DNA of 64,000 nucleotides from Syntrophus buswellii (GTDB lineage: Bacteria > Desulfobacterota > Syntrophia > Syntrophales > Syntrophaceae), in assembly GCF_046097065.1 (NCBI RefSeq), contig NZ_CP175563.1:1364001-1428000 (forward strand). The letters are read 5' to 3'. Positions 42,971-52,066 of this stretch are shown piece by piece. The translations under genes and the position numbers were made by a program. Every line of letters starts with the position of its first letter. Position 1 is the stretch's first letter. The notes under the pieces are model-generated. The model saw only the letters and a list, made by a program, of their open reading frames with translations. It was not told where the DNA came from and did no database searches.

Positions 42971-44485
42971 GTGGCCATTAACCGTAAAGATGTCATCTAT
43001 TTTGTTCTGACAGACCGGTTTCATGGGGTCGAGAACCCAAGGCCGGAGCTTCGGGAGAAGATCGACAAGTCCAATCCGCAGTTTTATCATGGCGGAAATT
43101 TTGACGGGATTGTTGAACAAATTCCCTACCTGAAGAAGCTGGGAATAACGGCTTTGTGGATCACGCCGGTTTACCGGCAGATTGATCTCGAACATTCCCA
43201 TGGGTATCACGGATATTGGGCGCTGGATTTCAACGCTGTCAACCCGTTCCTTTACATCGACAACGGCCGTTACCCCGAGGGGAGCAAGTGCTATCTCAAG
43301 GATCTCGTCGACCGGCTTCACGCCAGCGGAATCAAGGTCATTCTGGATATCGTCGTCAATCATACGGGATATCGGCATCCCGGCATCAACGGCTCTTCCG
43401 GCAATCCCACCCCCATCGGACCCTCCTGGTTCAACAGGATGAACATCAGCCTGGAATCCAGCGTAACGGAGGGGCAGTTGTCGGGCCTTCCGGACATGGA
43501 CCTGGATTCTCCCGATGTGTGCGATTATCATGCGCAGAGCATTCTTTCCTGGATACGGGAAACGGGAATCGACGGAATCCGCATGGACACGGTCAGGCAT
43601 GTGGAGCGAAACTTCTGGACCTACTTCAAGACGCAGGTCAAGGGTCAGTTTCCCGAAGTGACCCTCCTGGGTGAAGTCCTCGTTTTTGATATCGACGCCC
43701 TGTCCCAGTACCAGAAATTCGACGCCATCGACCAGCTCTTCGATTTTCCGCTGCAGCAGGCCATGACAAATGTCTTCGTCTACGATCATGCCATGACCGA
43801 TTTCGTTTCTCCCTACAATCTCGGTACAGGCATCCTGGAGCGCGACCTGTCCTACACCAACCACAACCAGCTTGTGACCCTTCTGGACAATCATGACCTC
43901 AGCGCGAGGTTCATGACGAGCATCCTTGATGCTCAGATGGGCGACTATCGCAAGGCGACGGATGTCATGAAACTCTCCCTGACTTTTCTGTTCGCCATAC
44001 GGGGCATCCCGCAGATTTACTACGGAACGGAATTGGGCCTTGAAGGCCGTTCAGATCCCGATAATCGGAGGGACTTCCCCTGGGGGAAACTGGATAAGGA
44101 CTATGAGGTGAAGGAAGCCTATCCCTTCGAAAAGGAAATCTACGACCATACCCGGAACATGATCCGGATTCGACGGACAAACGACGCCCTCTCAGCCGGC
44201 CATTTCGTCTGCCTGTATGTGGACTATTTTCTGCTGGTTTTCCTGAGATACATCGGCGAAAACATCATCATCGCCGGATTTCACAACGGATGGCTGGACA
44301 TGCCGTCGGATATCGCCGTCGATATCGGAAACAATCCGAATCTGCCTCGGAGAATCAAGGAGAAACTGGCGGATGCCCATTTGGTATCCCTGCTGGGCGG
44401 TCCTTCCTATTCCATCCGTGAGGGGCGGCTGAGCCTCCTGCTGGGCGGAAAGTCCGGGGTCATTCTGACGCCGGCTGAGGAGTAG
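42971..44485 (+). CDS. Alpha-amylase family glycosyl hydrolase (GH13)
   Basis: The 504-residue protein starts at a GTG with GGGAGGAA upstream and has no signal peptide, so it is cytosolic. The GH13 regions are clear: DIVVNHTGY (region I), GIDGIRMDTVRHV with the nucleophile D206, LLGEVLV with the acid E235, and TLLDNHDLS with the stabilising aspartate. The DPDNRRDFPW motif late in the barrel is common in maltodextrin-acting enzymes. It may act on intracellular glucans together with the glycogen genes 5 kb downstream, but it is not in that operon. Confidence 0.9.
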   Translation: MAINRKDVIYFVLTDRFHGVENPRPELREKIDKSNPQFYHGGNFDGIVEQIPYLKKLGITALWITPVYRQIDLEHSHGYHGYWALDFNAVNPFLYIDNGRYPEGSKCYLKDLVDRLHASGIKVILDIVVNHTGYRHPGINGSSGNPTPIGPSWFNRMNISLESSVTEGQLSGLPDMDLDSPDVCDYHAQSILSWIRETGIDGIRMDTVRHVERNFWTYFKTQVKGQFPEVTLLGEVLVFDIDALSQYQKFDAIDQLFDFPLQQAMTNVFVYDHAMTDFVSPYNLGTGILERDLSYTNHNQLVTLLDNHDLSARFMTSILDAQMGDYRKATDVMKLSLTFLFAIRGIPQIYYGTELGLEGRSDPDNRRDFPWGKLDKDYEVKEAYPFEKEIYDHTRNMIRIRRTNDALSAGHFVCLYVDYFLLVFLRYIGENIIIAGFHNGWLDMPSDIAVDIGNNPNLPRRIKEKLADAHLVSLLGGPSYSIREGRLSLLLGGKSGVILTPAEE

Positions 44486-44493
44486 CCGGTTTC
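44471..44493 (+). terminator. Possible terminator overlapping the amylase stop
   Basis: CCGGCT-GAGGAGT-AGCCGG forms a 6-bp stem followed by TTTCCTTT. It includes the stop codon. The stem is short, so this is only a candidate. Confidence 0.35.
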
Positions 44494-44838
44494 CTTTCCC
44501 GTGGCCAGAGGGGGCCGGACTTCGATAGATGTCCGGAGCCAGCGGCAGACATGCCGCCGGGCATGCAGGCTCCGTAAAGGGACGGCGGAGACAGTCCGTT
44601 GCAGCCCGGGCGGCTGCGGAACCAGAAATGCTCTATTGACACTTCAACGTGAACCCGATAAGTTGCAGGGCAATGACCAACGGTCGGAATGTCCCTCGGG
44701 TGTTGCCTCCAGCCGGAGAAAGGAAGAGAGCGCTTTCCGGTCTCAAAAGCCGAGTGAGGGAGAGAAGCCGGGAGAATCCAGGAGATCGGAAGGATCGCGA
44801 AACGCCGTGGCATTGGTGCGGAGACCGGCGGCTCCAGA
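44494..44838. other. Intergenic region before the radical SAM gene
   Basis: About 345 bases. A perfect TTGACA at 44636-44641 with weak -10 candidates (GATAAG, ATAAGT) might drive the radical SAM gene. Open frames here have no recognisable protein. Nothing else is seen. Confidence 0.4.
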
Positions 44839-45864
44839 GTGGATCTCATCGGGGATATTCAGAAAAAAACACCATTCTTTGAACGAATGAACAGAGGTTC
44901 TACCAAGTTTTCGGACGTCCGGATGTCGCAGCCCCCGTGGGGAAGTTCTTTCGGGACGATTTTGCGCCGTACGGTTCCTTTCCCCCTTTTTTTCCTTCGG
45001 CGCAGACTCTTCGGCCAGAGGATTCCCCTTCTGGCCAGCTTCAAAGTAACCTATCGCTGCAATCTCTCCTGTCTTGCCTGTCCGTTTCATCGCAGGGCCG
45101 AAGAAGAGCGGGCCAGCATGAGCCGGGAGACGGCCTTGGCCTGCCTGGATTCCCTGAAGCGTTTCGGGGCACTGATCGTCGTCTTTGAAGGAGGGGAGCC
45201 GCTCCTGTGGCGGGATGGCAGCTACAGCTTCCATGACCTGGTGGAATACGCCCGGCGGCTCTTTGCCCGTGTCGCCGTAACCACCAACGGGACCGTTGCG
45301 CTGGATGTTCCGGCGGACGTTCTGTGGGTCAGCGTGGACGGCTTGAAGGAAGCCCATGACCGCCTCCGTTCCGGCTCTTTCGACAGAGTCTGGTCGAATC
45401 TTCGCGCCTCGCGACATCCGCGCCTCTTCGTCCATTTCACGATCAACCGCGAGAACCGGAATGATATCCGGCCGCTGCTGAATCAATTGAGGCAGATACC
45501 GGCCTTCCGCGGCATGACGCTGCAGCTCTTCTACCCTTACGGCCAGGGAGAAGCGCCCCTGGCCTTGTCCGACAAAGAGCGGAAGGAAACCCTGGAGGAG
45601 GTGATCGCACTGAAGAGGCAGGGATTTCCCATCCTCAACTCCCCCGGCCGCCTGAGGGCCATGATCCGGAACAGCTGGCGCTGCCACGATGATATCCTCA
45701 TCAATGTCGATCCCGACGGCACCATTACAAAGGGCTGCTATGTCAAGAGCCGGGGTCGGATCAATTGTCGAGAGTGCGGTTTTTCTCCCGTCTCGGAAGC
45801 GTCCGGCGCCCTGGACCTTCACCCGGGATCGCTGAAGGCGGGATGGTCGATTTTTCTGAAATGA
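44839..45864 (+). CDS. Radical SAM protein with C-terminal cysteine motif
   Basis: The product has up to 341 residues. The 4Fe-4S/SAM cysteines are C74, C78 and C81 in CNLSCLACPF, and FEGGEPLLW supplies the GGE SAM-binding motif. The C-terminal part has CHDDILINVDPDG, KGCYVKSRG and NCRECGFSP, cysteines like those of SPASM-type auxiliary clusters. The start is uncertain: GTG 44839 lacks a good ribosome-binding site, and ATGs at 44887 and 44923 are alternatives that keep the catalytic core. A small gene follows 25 bp later. The reaction is unknown. Confidence 0.8.
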   Translation: MDLIGDIQKKTPFFERMNRGSTKFSDVRMSQPPWGSSFGTILRRTVPFPLFFLRRRLFGQRIPLLASFKVTYRCNLSCLACPFHRRAEEERASMSRETALACLDSLKRFGALIVVFEGGEPLLWRDGSYSFHDLVEYARRLFARVAVTTNGTVALDVPADVLWVSVDGLKEAHDRLRSGSFDRVWSNLRASRHPRLFVHFTINRENRNDIRPLLNQLRQIPAFRGMTLQLFYPYGQGEAPLALSDKERKETLEEVIALKRQGFPILNSPGRLRAMIRNSWRCHDDILINVDPDGTITKGCYVKSRGRINCRECGFSPVSEASGALDLHPGSLKAGWSIFLK

Positions 45865-45889
45865 GCCGCGTCCACCAGGAGGAAAATCC

Positions 45890-46090
45890 ATGGCTGAACA
45901 TTCCAACCCCCCGAAAAAGAACGGCAAGGCCCCGGAAGAGGGATTTCCCCACACCCTCTATGTTCCAGAGGAACAGTTGTTCGAGCGCATTCCCCTGTGC
46001 CGATATCTCGGGGATCTGTCCGAACTCTTCGAAACGGATGAACCGGAGGACAGGGCCGTGAACGATGAGGAAAAAGGGGAGGGATCTTGA
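45890..46090 (+). CDS. Small acidic protein downstream of the radical SAM gene
   Basis: A very strong ribosome-binding site (CCAGGAGGAAAATCC) precedes an ATG coding 66 residues, MAEHSNPPKKNGKAPEE..., with LYVPEEQLFERIPLCRYLG in the middle and an acidic C terminus. It has one cysteine and no signal peptide or membrane segment. It is probably cotranslated with the radical SAM enzyme. I do not recognise the family. A substrate peptide, regulator or subunit of the enzyme are equally open possibilities. Confidence 0.6.
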   Translation: MAEHSNPPKKNGKAPEEGFPHTLYVPEEQLFERIPLCRYLGDLSELFETDEPEDRAVNDEEKGEGS

Positions 46091-46106
46091 AGGGGGAGCA
46101 GCGTCC

Positions 46107-46481
46107 ATGCGCGGCCTGAATCTCTATGTAAGCAACCGCATGGAAATCCTCGCGGAAAAGCTGGCCGACGTGGTGGACAGGCCGCTTGTCTCGCCGCTGA
46201 CGCCGGAGATCATTGTCGTTGAGAGCAGGGGAATGGAGCGGTTGCTTTCCATGTAGCTGGCCACTTACCATGGGATCTGCACCGATGTCCTTTTTTCCTT
46301 CCCAAGACATAGCATTGCCCAGTTATTTAAAGCGGTCCTGCCGGAAAGGAAAGCGAAGACTTTTTTTGATCCGGAGACGGCTGCCTGAAGGATTTTCCAT
46401 CTGCTGCCTTCCTCTTCTTCACTGCCCCGTTTCGAGCTCCAATCGCTGGGTACAGCGAACACAAATTGGATTCTTGCTTAA
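46107..46481 (+). pseudogene. recC: Remnant of recC (exonuclease V gamma subunit), N-terminal fragment with stops
   Basis: The start (GGGGGAGC upstream) reads MRGLNLYVSNRMEILAEKLA and then PEIIVVESRGMERLLSM, like the N terminus of RecC. An in-frame TAG at 46254 ends the open frame, but the same frame continues with LATYHGICTDV, AQLFKAVLPE and FFDPETAA, also RecC-like. A TGA at 46386 follows, then RIFHLLPSS, then TAA at 46479. The first stop replaces the residue between Met and Leu, and the second the Trp of the usual W-R/K motif. The remaining about 1000 codons are missing, so this is a decayed fragment. Confidence 0.8.
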
Positions 46482-46729
46482 CACATCAAAAACGATATAA
46501 TAATCCTCGTCAATTAACCGGTATATTCCGGGATCGTTTCCTCGAAGAAAGAACGAGGAATGATTCCTCCGGCTATAAAGCCATATTTTTCCGAACCAAA
46601 ACAGCCATTCCCCGCCCAGGGATGGCTGGATTCCATTTCTTATTGCTCAATTAAAAACTTGGGTGTCTTTGGAGACCCCTGGAAGGGCAGGAAAGCCCCA
46701 ATAAGCAAAAGCAGGAGCTCAAGATACAG

Positions 46730-49108
46730 ATGCTTGCAGACGCCAGCGCAAGACTGAACACTGAGATCAAGAAGAGGAAACAGGCTGAGCGAAGCCTGAG
46801 AGAACGGTTGCTTTTTGAAGAGCTGCTCTCTTCACTTTCAGCGCGATTCATTTATCCGCCCATCGAACGGGTCGATGAGGAAATCCATGAGGCCATGACG
46901 GAAGTTCTGGAATTCTTCAAGGTGGACCGTTTTGCCCTGCTTCAAACGCTTCCGGACAAGAAATCGTGGAGGATCACCCATTCGGTTGCCGTTGCGGGTG
47001 TGCCTTCCGTTCCTCTTGGTTCGGAACTCCCTATCGCAATCAATCCATGGGCTTATGAAAAGCTGGTTTTTAAGCGAGAAGTCCTTTCTTTTTCAAAGAT
47101 AGAGGATTTGCCGGTTGAAGCCGAGATTGACAAAAAGACCTGGATGAGTTGGGGTATCCGATCCAATCTGAACATTCCCATTATGTTCGGTGAACCCATT
47201 AATCACATTCTCGCCATTAACTCGGTGAAGCGTGAGCGAATCTGGCCGGAGGAATTGGTCCCGCGGCTTAGGCTGCTGGGAGAAATATTCGTCAATGCCC
47301 TGGAACGGAATAAAGCCCAGAAAGCCCTGCAGGAAAGTGAAGAGCGTCTGAATCTTGCGACCTCGGCGGCGGAAGCAGGCCTCTGGATGCTGGACAAGGA
47401 TACAGGTTCCGTATGGGCGACGCTCATTCTCAGAAATTTGTTCGGATTTACCCCTGACGAGGAGCTGAATTTAGCGCGATTCAGGCAGGCCCTTCATCCT
47501 GGCGACCGCGACAGGGTTCTTGAGCTGGTCCATCAAAGTATGGAAAAGCATAAATTCCTGCACGTCGAATATCGTGTCCAAAAACCCGATGGAAAGGTCC
47601 GCTGGATCGTGACACGCGGACGACCTTACGGCGGCACACAAGAACATCCCTTGCGTCTGATGGGCGTGTCCATGGACATCACCGAGAGAAAGCAGGCAGA
47701 GTTGCAGATGAAATGGTCAGAGGCTTTGCACGATACTTTGATCAACAGTACATCCGACATGATCTGGTCGGTCGATTCGGAGCGCTTTGGCCTTCTGACC
47801 TTCAATCGGGCGCTTTCTGAATATTTCCTCCATAAGCGCGGATTTCCCATTGAAATGGGCATGAGTCCTGAAGATCTCTTTCCAGCCGAGGAAGTTTTAC
47901 AACAGAAATGGCATTCATTCTATTTGCGGGTGCTGGAGGAAGGATCTTTCACGATAGAATATCCGGTTTCCGCGGACGATCGGATTCTTCGATTGAATTT
48001 CAACATCCTCAGCAACGAGGGCAGGGTGTTTGGAATATCGGTGTTCGGTCAGGACATTACGGAACGGAAGTCAATGGAAAACAAACTCCGGGAGCAGCTG
48101 GCGGAGATTGAGAAGCTGAGGATTCGACTGGAGAAGGAGAACATCTATCTCCGAGAGGAGAGAATTACGGAACTGGGCTTCTGCAAGATGATCGGAAGCA
48201 GTTCCACCCTTCAGTATGTCCTCTTTCGGGCCAATCAGGTCGCCCCAACCGACGCCACCGTTCTGATCCTCGGTGAGACCGGCGTCGGCAAGGGCATGGT
48301 CGCCAATGCCATCCATGAAATGAGTGTCCGCAGGGATAAACCGATGGTTACGGTAAACTGTGCCGCCCTCCCGGCAAACCTCATCGAGAGCGAGCTCTTT
48401 GGACGGGAGAAGGGCGCCTTTACGGGCGCTCATGCCAGACAGATCGGCCGCTTCGAGGTGGCGGACGGTGGAACGATCTTCCTCGACGAAATCGGCGAGC
48501 TGCCTCTCGAACTCCAGGCAAAGCTCCTGAGGGTGCTGCAGGATGGGGAGTTCGAACGCCTTGGTTCACCAAGGACGGTCAAGGTGGATGTGAGGGTCAT
48601 CGCCTCGACAAGCCGGGATCTGAAGCAAGAAATGCGAAACAGGCGGTTTCGCGAGGATCTCTATTATCGGCTGAACACCTTTCCCGTCACGCTTCCGCCC
48701 CTGAGGATGCGGATCGAGGATATTCCGGAGCTTGCCCGGTATTTTATCGACAAGTACTCCCGTAAACTGGGCAAACGATTTGATACGATTTCAAAGGGTG
48801 TCATTGACAGACTCTCAGAGTACTCCTGGCCCGGAAATGTGAGGGAGTTGGAGCATGTCATAGAAAGGGCCCTCATCACCAGCATGGAACCTGACTTTCA
48901 ACTGACCGATCCGTTCGAGCCTGCCTCCGTGAAAAGGGAGGAAGAGGTGCTCAAAGAGTTTGACGCAATGGCCCGGGAGCATATTCAAAAAGTCTTAAAA
49001 GAAACGAGGTGGAAAATCGAAGGGAAGGGGGGAGCCGCTGCATTCCTTGGACTTCATCCAAGTACCCTTCGATTCCGGATCAAGAAGCTCGGCCTCAAGC
49101 GACCCTGA
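46730..49108 (+). CDS. Sigma54-dependent activator with GAF and PAS domains
   Basis: This 792-residue regulator has a short helical start, a GAF domain (about 25-195), two PAS domains (about 200-330 and 335-460), a coiled coil and a central AAA+ domain. Walker A is GETGVGKG, the sigma54-contact loop GAFTGA begins at G562, and Walker B is GTIFLDEIGELP. The C terminus has a Fis-type helix-turn-helix (AAAFLGLHPSTLRFRIKKLGL). It resembles FhlA-like activators. The target genes are unknown. Coding-like sequence continues about 20 codons upstream of the chosen ATG to a TAA, and the ribosome-binding site is 12 bases away, so the N terminus may be truncated. Confidence 0.9.
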   Translation: MLADASARLNTEIKKRKQAERSLRERLLFEELLSSLSARFIYPPIERVDEEIHEAMTEVLEFFKVDRFALLQTLPDKKSWRITHSVAVAGVPSVPLGSELPIAINPWAYEKLVFKREVLSFSKIEDLPVEAEIDKKTWMSWGIRSNLNIPIMFGEPINHILAINSVKRERIWPEELVPRLRLLGEIFVNALERNKAQKALQESEERLNLATSAAEAGLWMLDKDTGSVWATLILRNLFGFTPDEELNLARFRQALHPGDRDRVLELVHQSMEKHKFLHVEYRVQKPDGKVRWIVTRGRPYGGTQEHPLRLMGVSMDITERKQAELQMKWSEALHDTLINSTSDMIWSVDSERFGLLTFNRALSEYFLHKRGFPIEMGMSPEDLFPAEEVLQQKWHSFYLRVLEEGSFTIEYPVSADDRILRLNFNILSNEGRVFGISVFGQDITERKSMENKLREQLAEIEKLRIRLEKENIYLREERITELGFCKMIGSSSTLQYVLFRANQVAPTDATVLILGETGVGKGMVANAIHEMSVRRDKPMVTVNCAALPANLIESELFGREKGAFTGAHARQIGRFEVADGGTIFLDEIGELPLELQAKLLRVLQDGEFERLGSPRTVKVDVRVIASTSRDLKQEMRNRRFREDLYYRLNTFPVTLPPLRMRIEDIPELARYFIDKYSRKLGKRFDTISKGVIDRLSEYSWPGNVRELEHVIERALITSMEPDFQLTDPFEPASVKREEEVLKEFDAMAREHIQKVLKETRWKIEGKGGAAAFLGLHPSTLRFRIKKLGLKRP

Positions 49109-49110
49109 TG

Positions 49111-49170
49111 ATCGAATCCCCACAATAAAAGCCCTCAATATCCTGCAGATCCGCAAAATATTGAGGGAAT
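49111..49170 (+). repeat. Repeat copy 1, left of the glycogen/glycolysis block
   Basis: TCGAATCCCC...CCTCAATAT..CAGATCCGCAAAAT.TTGAGGGAAT is repeated at 60510-60571 in the same direction. CCCTCAATAT (49132-49141) and ATATTGAGGG (49158-49167) form a 10-bp stem. A frame through both copies reads alike (LNILQIRK.LRE) with synonymous differences, hinting at former coding sequence. Confidence 0.65.
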
Positions 49171-49253
49171 GTCATCATCCATAGCAGCCAAAATTCCACG
49201 ATAAACACAATATTATAACGTAATATCAGGTTGTTGTCCTCATATGACCAACC

Positions 49254-49317
49254 GGTCGTCTTCAGGAATGCTTTTTGGACTGAGTGAAACGTAGAAACCG
49301 AAAATCTAAAGACGACC
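49254..49317. repeat. Inverted repeat in the glgP upstream region
   Basis: GGTCGTCTT (49254-49262) and AAGACGACC (49309-49317) are perfect 9-bp inverted arms about 46 bp apart, in the 357-bp region between the sigma54 activator and glgP. A smaller dyad, ATATTA-TAACG-TAATAT, lies just before. These may be operator sites or a large stem; no clear promoter is seen. Confidence 0.4.
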
Positions 49318-49465
49318 ATGCGGCCCGAACTCCTGAAATAACAAGTTTCTTAATGGGGTACAACACCGCCATCGAAATCGGCCATCGAACTATGATCCGT
49401 TCCAACCCGCGGTCCGATCATGCAATCGCAGGTCAAGGGTAAAAACATCTTCTGGAGAGATCAGG

Positions 49466-52012
49466 ATGAGTACAGACAAAAAGGATGAGTCAAAAAACGG
49501 CAGAAAAAGTGAACCTGCCCGGGAAACGGAAGAATCCGGAAGTCTTGCCGATCTCCTGAGACAGTACGGCTGCGGCCCGATTCCGTTCACCGGTGAAGAC
49601 GGACTTTACGAGCGTCACCTCATTTTCGACAACGTCTCCGCTCCTCAAGCCGCCGGTTGCCGCGAGCGGTTTGAGGCCGCTTCCCGGTCGGTGAGGGATG
49701 TCCTCTCACAGCGCTGGGTGGCGACAGAAGCGACATATGGGCTGAAAAATCCCAAACGAGTCTATTATTTGTCCATGGAGTTCCTCATAGGCCGCTCCCT
49801 GTCAAATAACATCACCAATCTCCTGCTGGATCCCGTTGTGAAGCAACTCGTGGAGAAGAAGAAAATCGATCCCATCGAATTTCTCGAACAGGAGCCCGAT
49901 GCCGGTCTCGGCAATGGGGGGCTCGGACGCCTGGCTGCGTGCTTTCTCGACTCCATGGCCACGATGCAGCTCCCGGCCATGGGCTACGGTCTTCGTTATG
50001 AATATGGCATCTTCCGTCAGTCTATAAAGGATGGCTGGCAGGTGGAGCAACCGGACAACTGGCTCCGCAGACCTGATCCCTGGGAGGTCGAACGGTTCTC
50101 CGAGGCTGTAGAGGTGAAGCTTAACGCTTCCTTCGAGCTTTCCGGCGGGAGCCTGCGTGTGATCCCCGGCCAACCGTCCAGCCTGCTGGGTATTCCCTTT
50201 GACCGCCCCATCGTTGGATTTGGCGGGAAGACCATCAATACGCTCCGTCTCTGGTCGACGGCTGTGCCCAATTACTTCGACTTTGCGAAGTTCAGCGGCG
50301 GTGATTTCGTGGCGGCCCTGGCCGGAACGCTTGGAGGCGAATCCCTGACCCGGGTGCTTTATCCCGATGACTCCACGAGCTTGGGACAGGGACTGCGGTT
50401 CATGCAGGAGTACTTTCTCGTCGCCTGCTCACTGGCCGATCTCGTGAGGCGTTTCCGGCAGAGCAATGCCGATTGGAACAACCTCCCTGCGAAGGTTGCC
50501 ATTCAGATGAACGACACGCATCCATCGCTCGCCGTGCCCGAGTTGATGCGGATCCTCCTGGACGAAGCACAATTGGAATGGGACCAGGCCTGGGACCTTA
50601 CCCAACGGACGCTTGCCTACACCAACCACACCCTTCTGCCTGAAGCGCTGGAAAAATGGCCGGTAGCGTGGTTCGAGATTCTACGGCCCCGTCTTCTGGA
50701 GATCATATACGAGATCAACCGCCGGTTTCTTGATGAGGCTCGAAAACGCTTCCCCGGCGACGAGGAACGGATCGTTCGGATGAGCCTCGTCGAAGAAGGG
50801 GAGGCGCGGAAAATCCGCATGGCCAACATGGCCATCGTCGGCTCCCACAGCACCAATGGGGTCGCCGCCATTCACTCGAACCTGCTGCGCACAATCACCG
50901 TTCGGGATCTGGCTGAGATGTTTCCCGAGCGTTTCAACAACAAGACCAACGGGGTGACGCCGCGACGCTGGCTGCGCCTGGCGAATCCCGCCCTATCCCG
51001 GATCATTACAGAGGCCATCGGCGACGGCTGGATCACCGACCTTGGTCAATTGAGGAAGCTTCAGCCCCTCGCTGAGGACCGGAGCTTCCAGGAGGCCTTC
51101 CTGAGGGCCAAGGGCGAGGCCAAGTCGGCATTTGCCGATTGGCTCAAGGCCACGACCGGCCAGGAAGTGGACCCGGAGACCCTTTTTGATTGTCAGGTCA
51201 AGCGCATCCACGAGTACAGGCGGCAACTGCTCAATGTCCTGCGGATCATCGTGCTTTACCATCGCCTGCGGGATGACCCCGGCCTCGATCTTCTGCCCCG
51301 GACGTTCTTCTTCGCCGGCAAGGCGGCGCCGGCCTACCGCCTGGCCAAGCTGATCATCAAGTTGATAAACAATCTCGCCGGAACGATCGACGGGGATCCG
51401 GCCGTTGCGGGACGACTCAAGGTGGTGTTCCTGCCCGATTACTGCGTTTCTCTGGCAGAGCGATTGATTTCTGCCAGTGATGTTTCAAACCAGATATCGA
51501 CGGCGGGTTATGAAGCCAGCGGGACGAGCAACATGAAATTTATGATGAACGGAGCCCTGACCCTGGGGACACGCGATGGTGCAACGATCGAAATGGCCGA
51601 GGAGGCAGGCGAGGAGAACTTCTTCTTCTTTGGTCTGACGGCGGATCATGTCGTCGGCAGCAGGGGCTGGTATGACCCCTGGTGGCACTATGAGAATGAG
51701 CCGGAAACCCGTGCAGCCCTGGACTTGATCGCTTCGGACGCCTTCAGCCGTTATGAACCGGGGGTCTTCATGCCGATCTGCGAGGCACTCATGAAAACCG
51801 GGGATTTCTATCGTCACCTGGCAGACCTTGCCTCCTATCTCGAGGCAGACCGGCGGCTCTGTGAACTATACAGGAATCCACAGGGATGGGCGCGCATGGC
51901 CATCCTGAACATTGCCGGCTCCGGGAAGTTCTCAAGCGATCGGACGATTGCAGAATATGCGGCGGACATCTGGGGAGTAAAACCGTGCCCGGTGTCTATA
52001 CCGAAAAAGTAA
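49466..52012 (+). CDS. glgP: Glycogen/starch/alpha-glucan phosphorylase
   Basis: The 848-residue PLP enzyme releases glucose-1-phosphate from glycogen chain ends. It has the long form with an N-terminal regulatory arm. YYLSMEFLIGRSL and EPDAGLGNGGLGRLAACFLDS are glucan-binding and active-site segments. K691 in EASGTSNMKFMMNGA is the PLP lysine. The ATG has GGAGAG upstream. It heads an operon of glycogen breakdown and glycolytic genes (glgX follows in 54 bp). Confidence 0.97.
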   Translation: MSTDKKDESKNGRKSEPARETEESGSLADLLRQYGCGPIPFTGEDGLYERHLIFDNVSAPQAAGCRERFEAASRSVRDVLSQRWVATEATYGLKNPKRVYYLSMEFLIGRSLSNNITNLLLDPVVKQLVEKKKIDPIEFLEQEPDAGLGNGGLGRLAACFLDSMATMQLPAMGYGLRYEYGIFRQSIKDGWQVEQPDNWLRRPDPWEVERFSEAVEVKLNASFELSGGSLRVIPGQPSSLLGIPFDRPIVGFGGKTINTLRLWSTAVPNYFDFAKFSGGDFVAALAGTLGGESLTRVLYPDDSTSLGQGLRFMQEYFLVACSLADLVRRFRQSNADWNNLPAKVAIQMNDTHPSLAVPELMRILLDEAQLEWDQAWDLTQRTLAYTNHTLLPEALEKWPVAWFEILRPRLLEIIYEINRRFLDEARKRFPGDEERIVRMSLVEEGEARKIRMANMAIVGSHSTNGVAAIHSNLLRTITVRDLAEMFPERFNNKTNGVTPRRWLRLANPALSRIITEAIGDGWITDLGQLRKLQPLAEDRSFQEAFLRAKGEAKSAFADWLKATTGQEVDPETLFDCQVKRIHEYRRQLLNVLRIIVLYHRLRDDPGLDLLPRTFFFAGKAAPAYRLAKLIIKLINNLAGTIDGDPAVAGRLKVVFLPDYCVSLAERLISASDVSNQISTAGYEASGTSNMKFMMNGALTLGTRDGATIEMAEEAGEENFFFFGLTADHVVGSRGWYDPWWHYENEPETRAALDLIASDAFSRYEPGVFMPICEALMKTGDFYRHLADLASYLEADRRLCELYRNPQGWARMAILNIAGSGKFSSDRTIAEYAADIWGVKPCPVSIPKK

Positions 52013-52066
52013 TAAGAAAAAGCTGAAACGCCCTATCAGATATATTCAAGGGAAAGGAGAGACCAG

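Noticed and set aside
44501..44890. 129-codon frame before the radical SAM gene
   Set aside because: Arg/Ser/Pro-rich composition typical of non-coding GC-rich sequence; overlaps the radical SAM start.
46254..46388. Stop codons in the recC frame as programmed recoding (Sec or Pyl)
   Set aside because: One is TAG and one TGA, there is no recoding hairpin visible, and the frame ends soon after, so decay is simpler.
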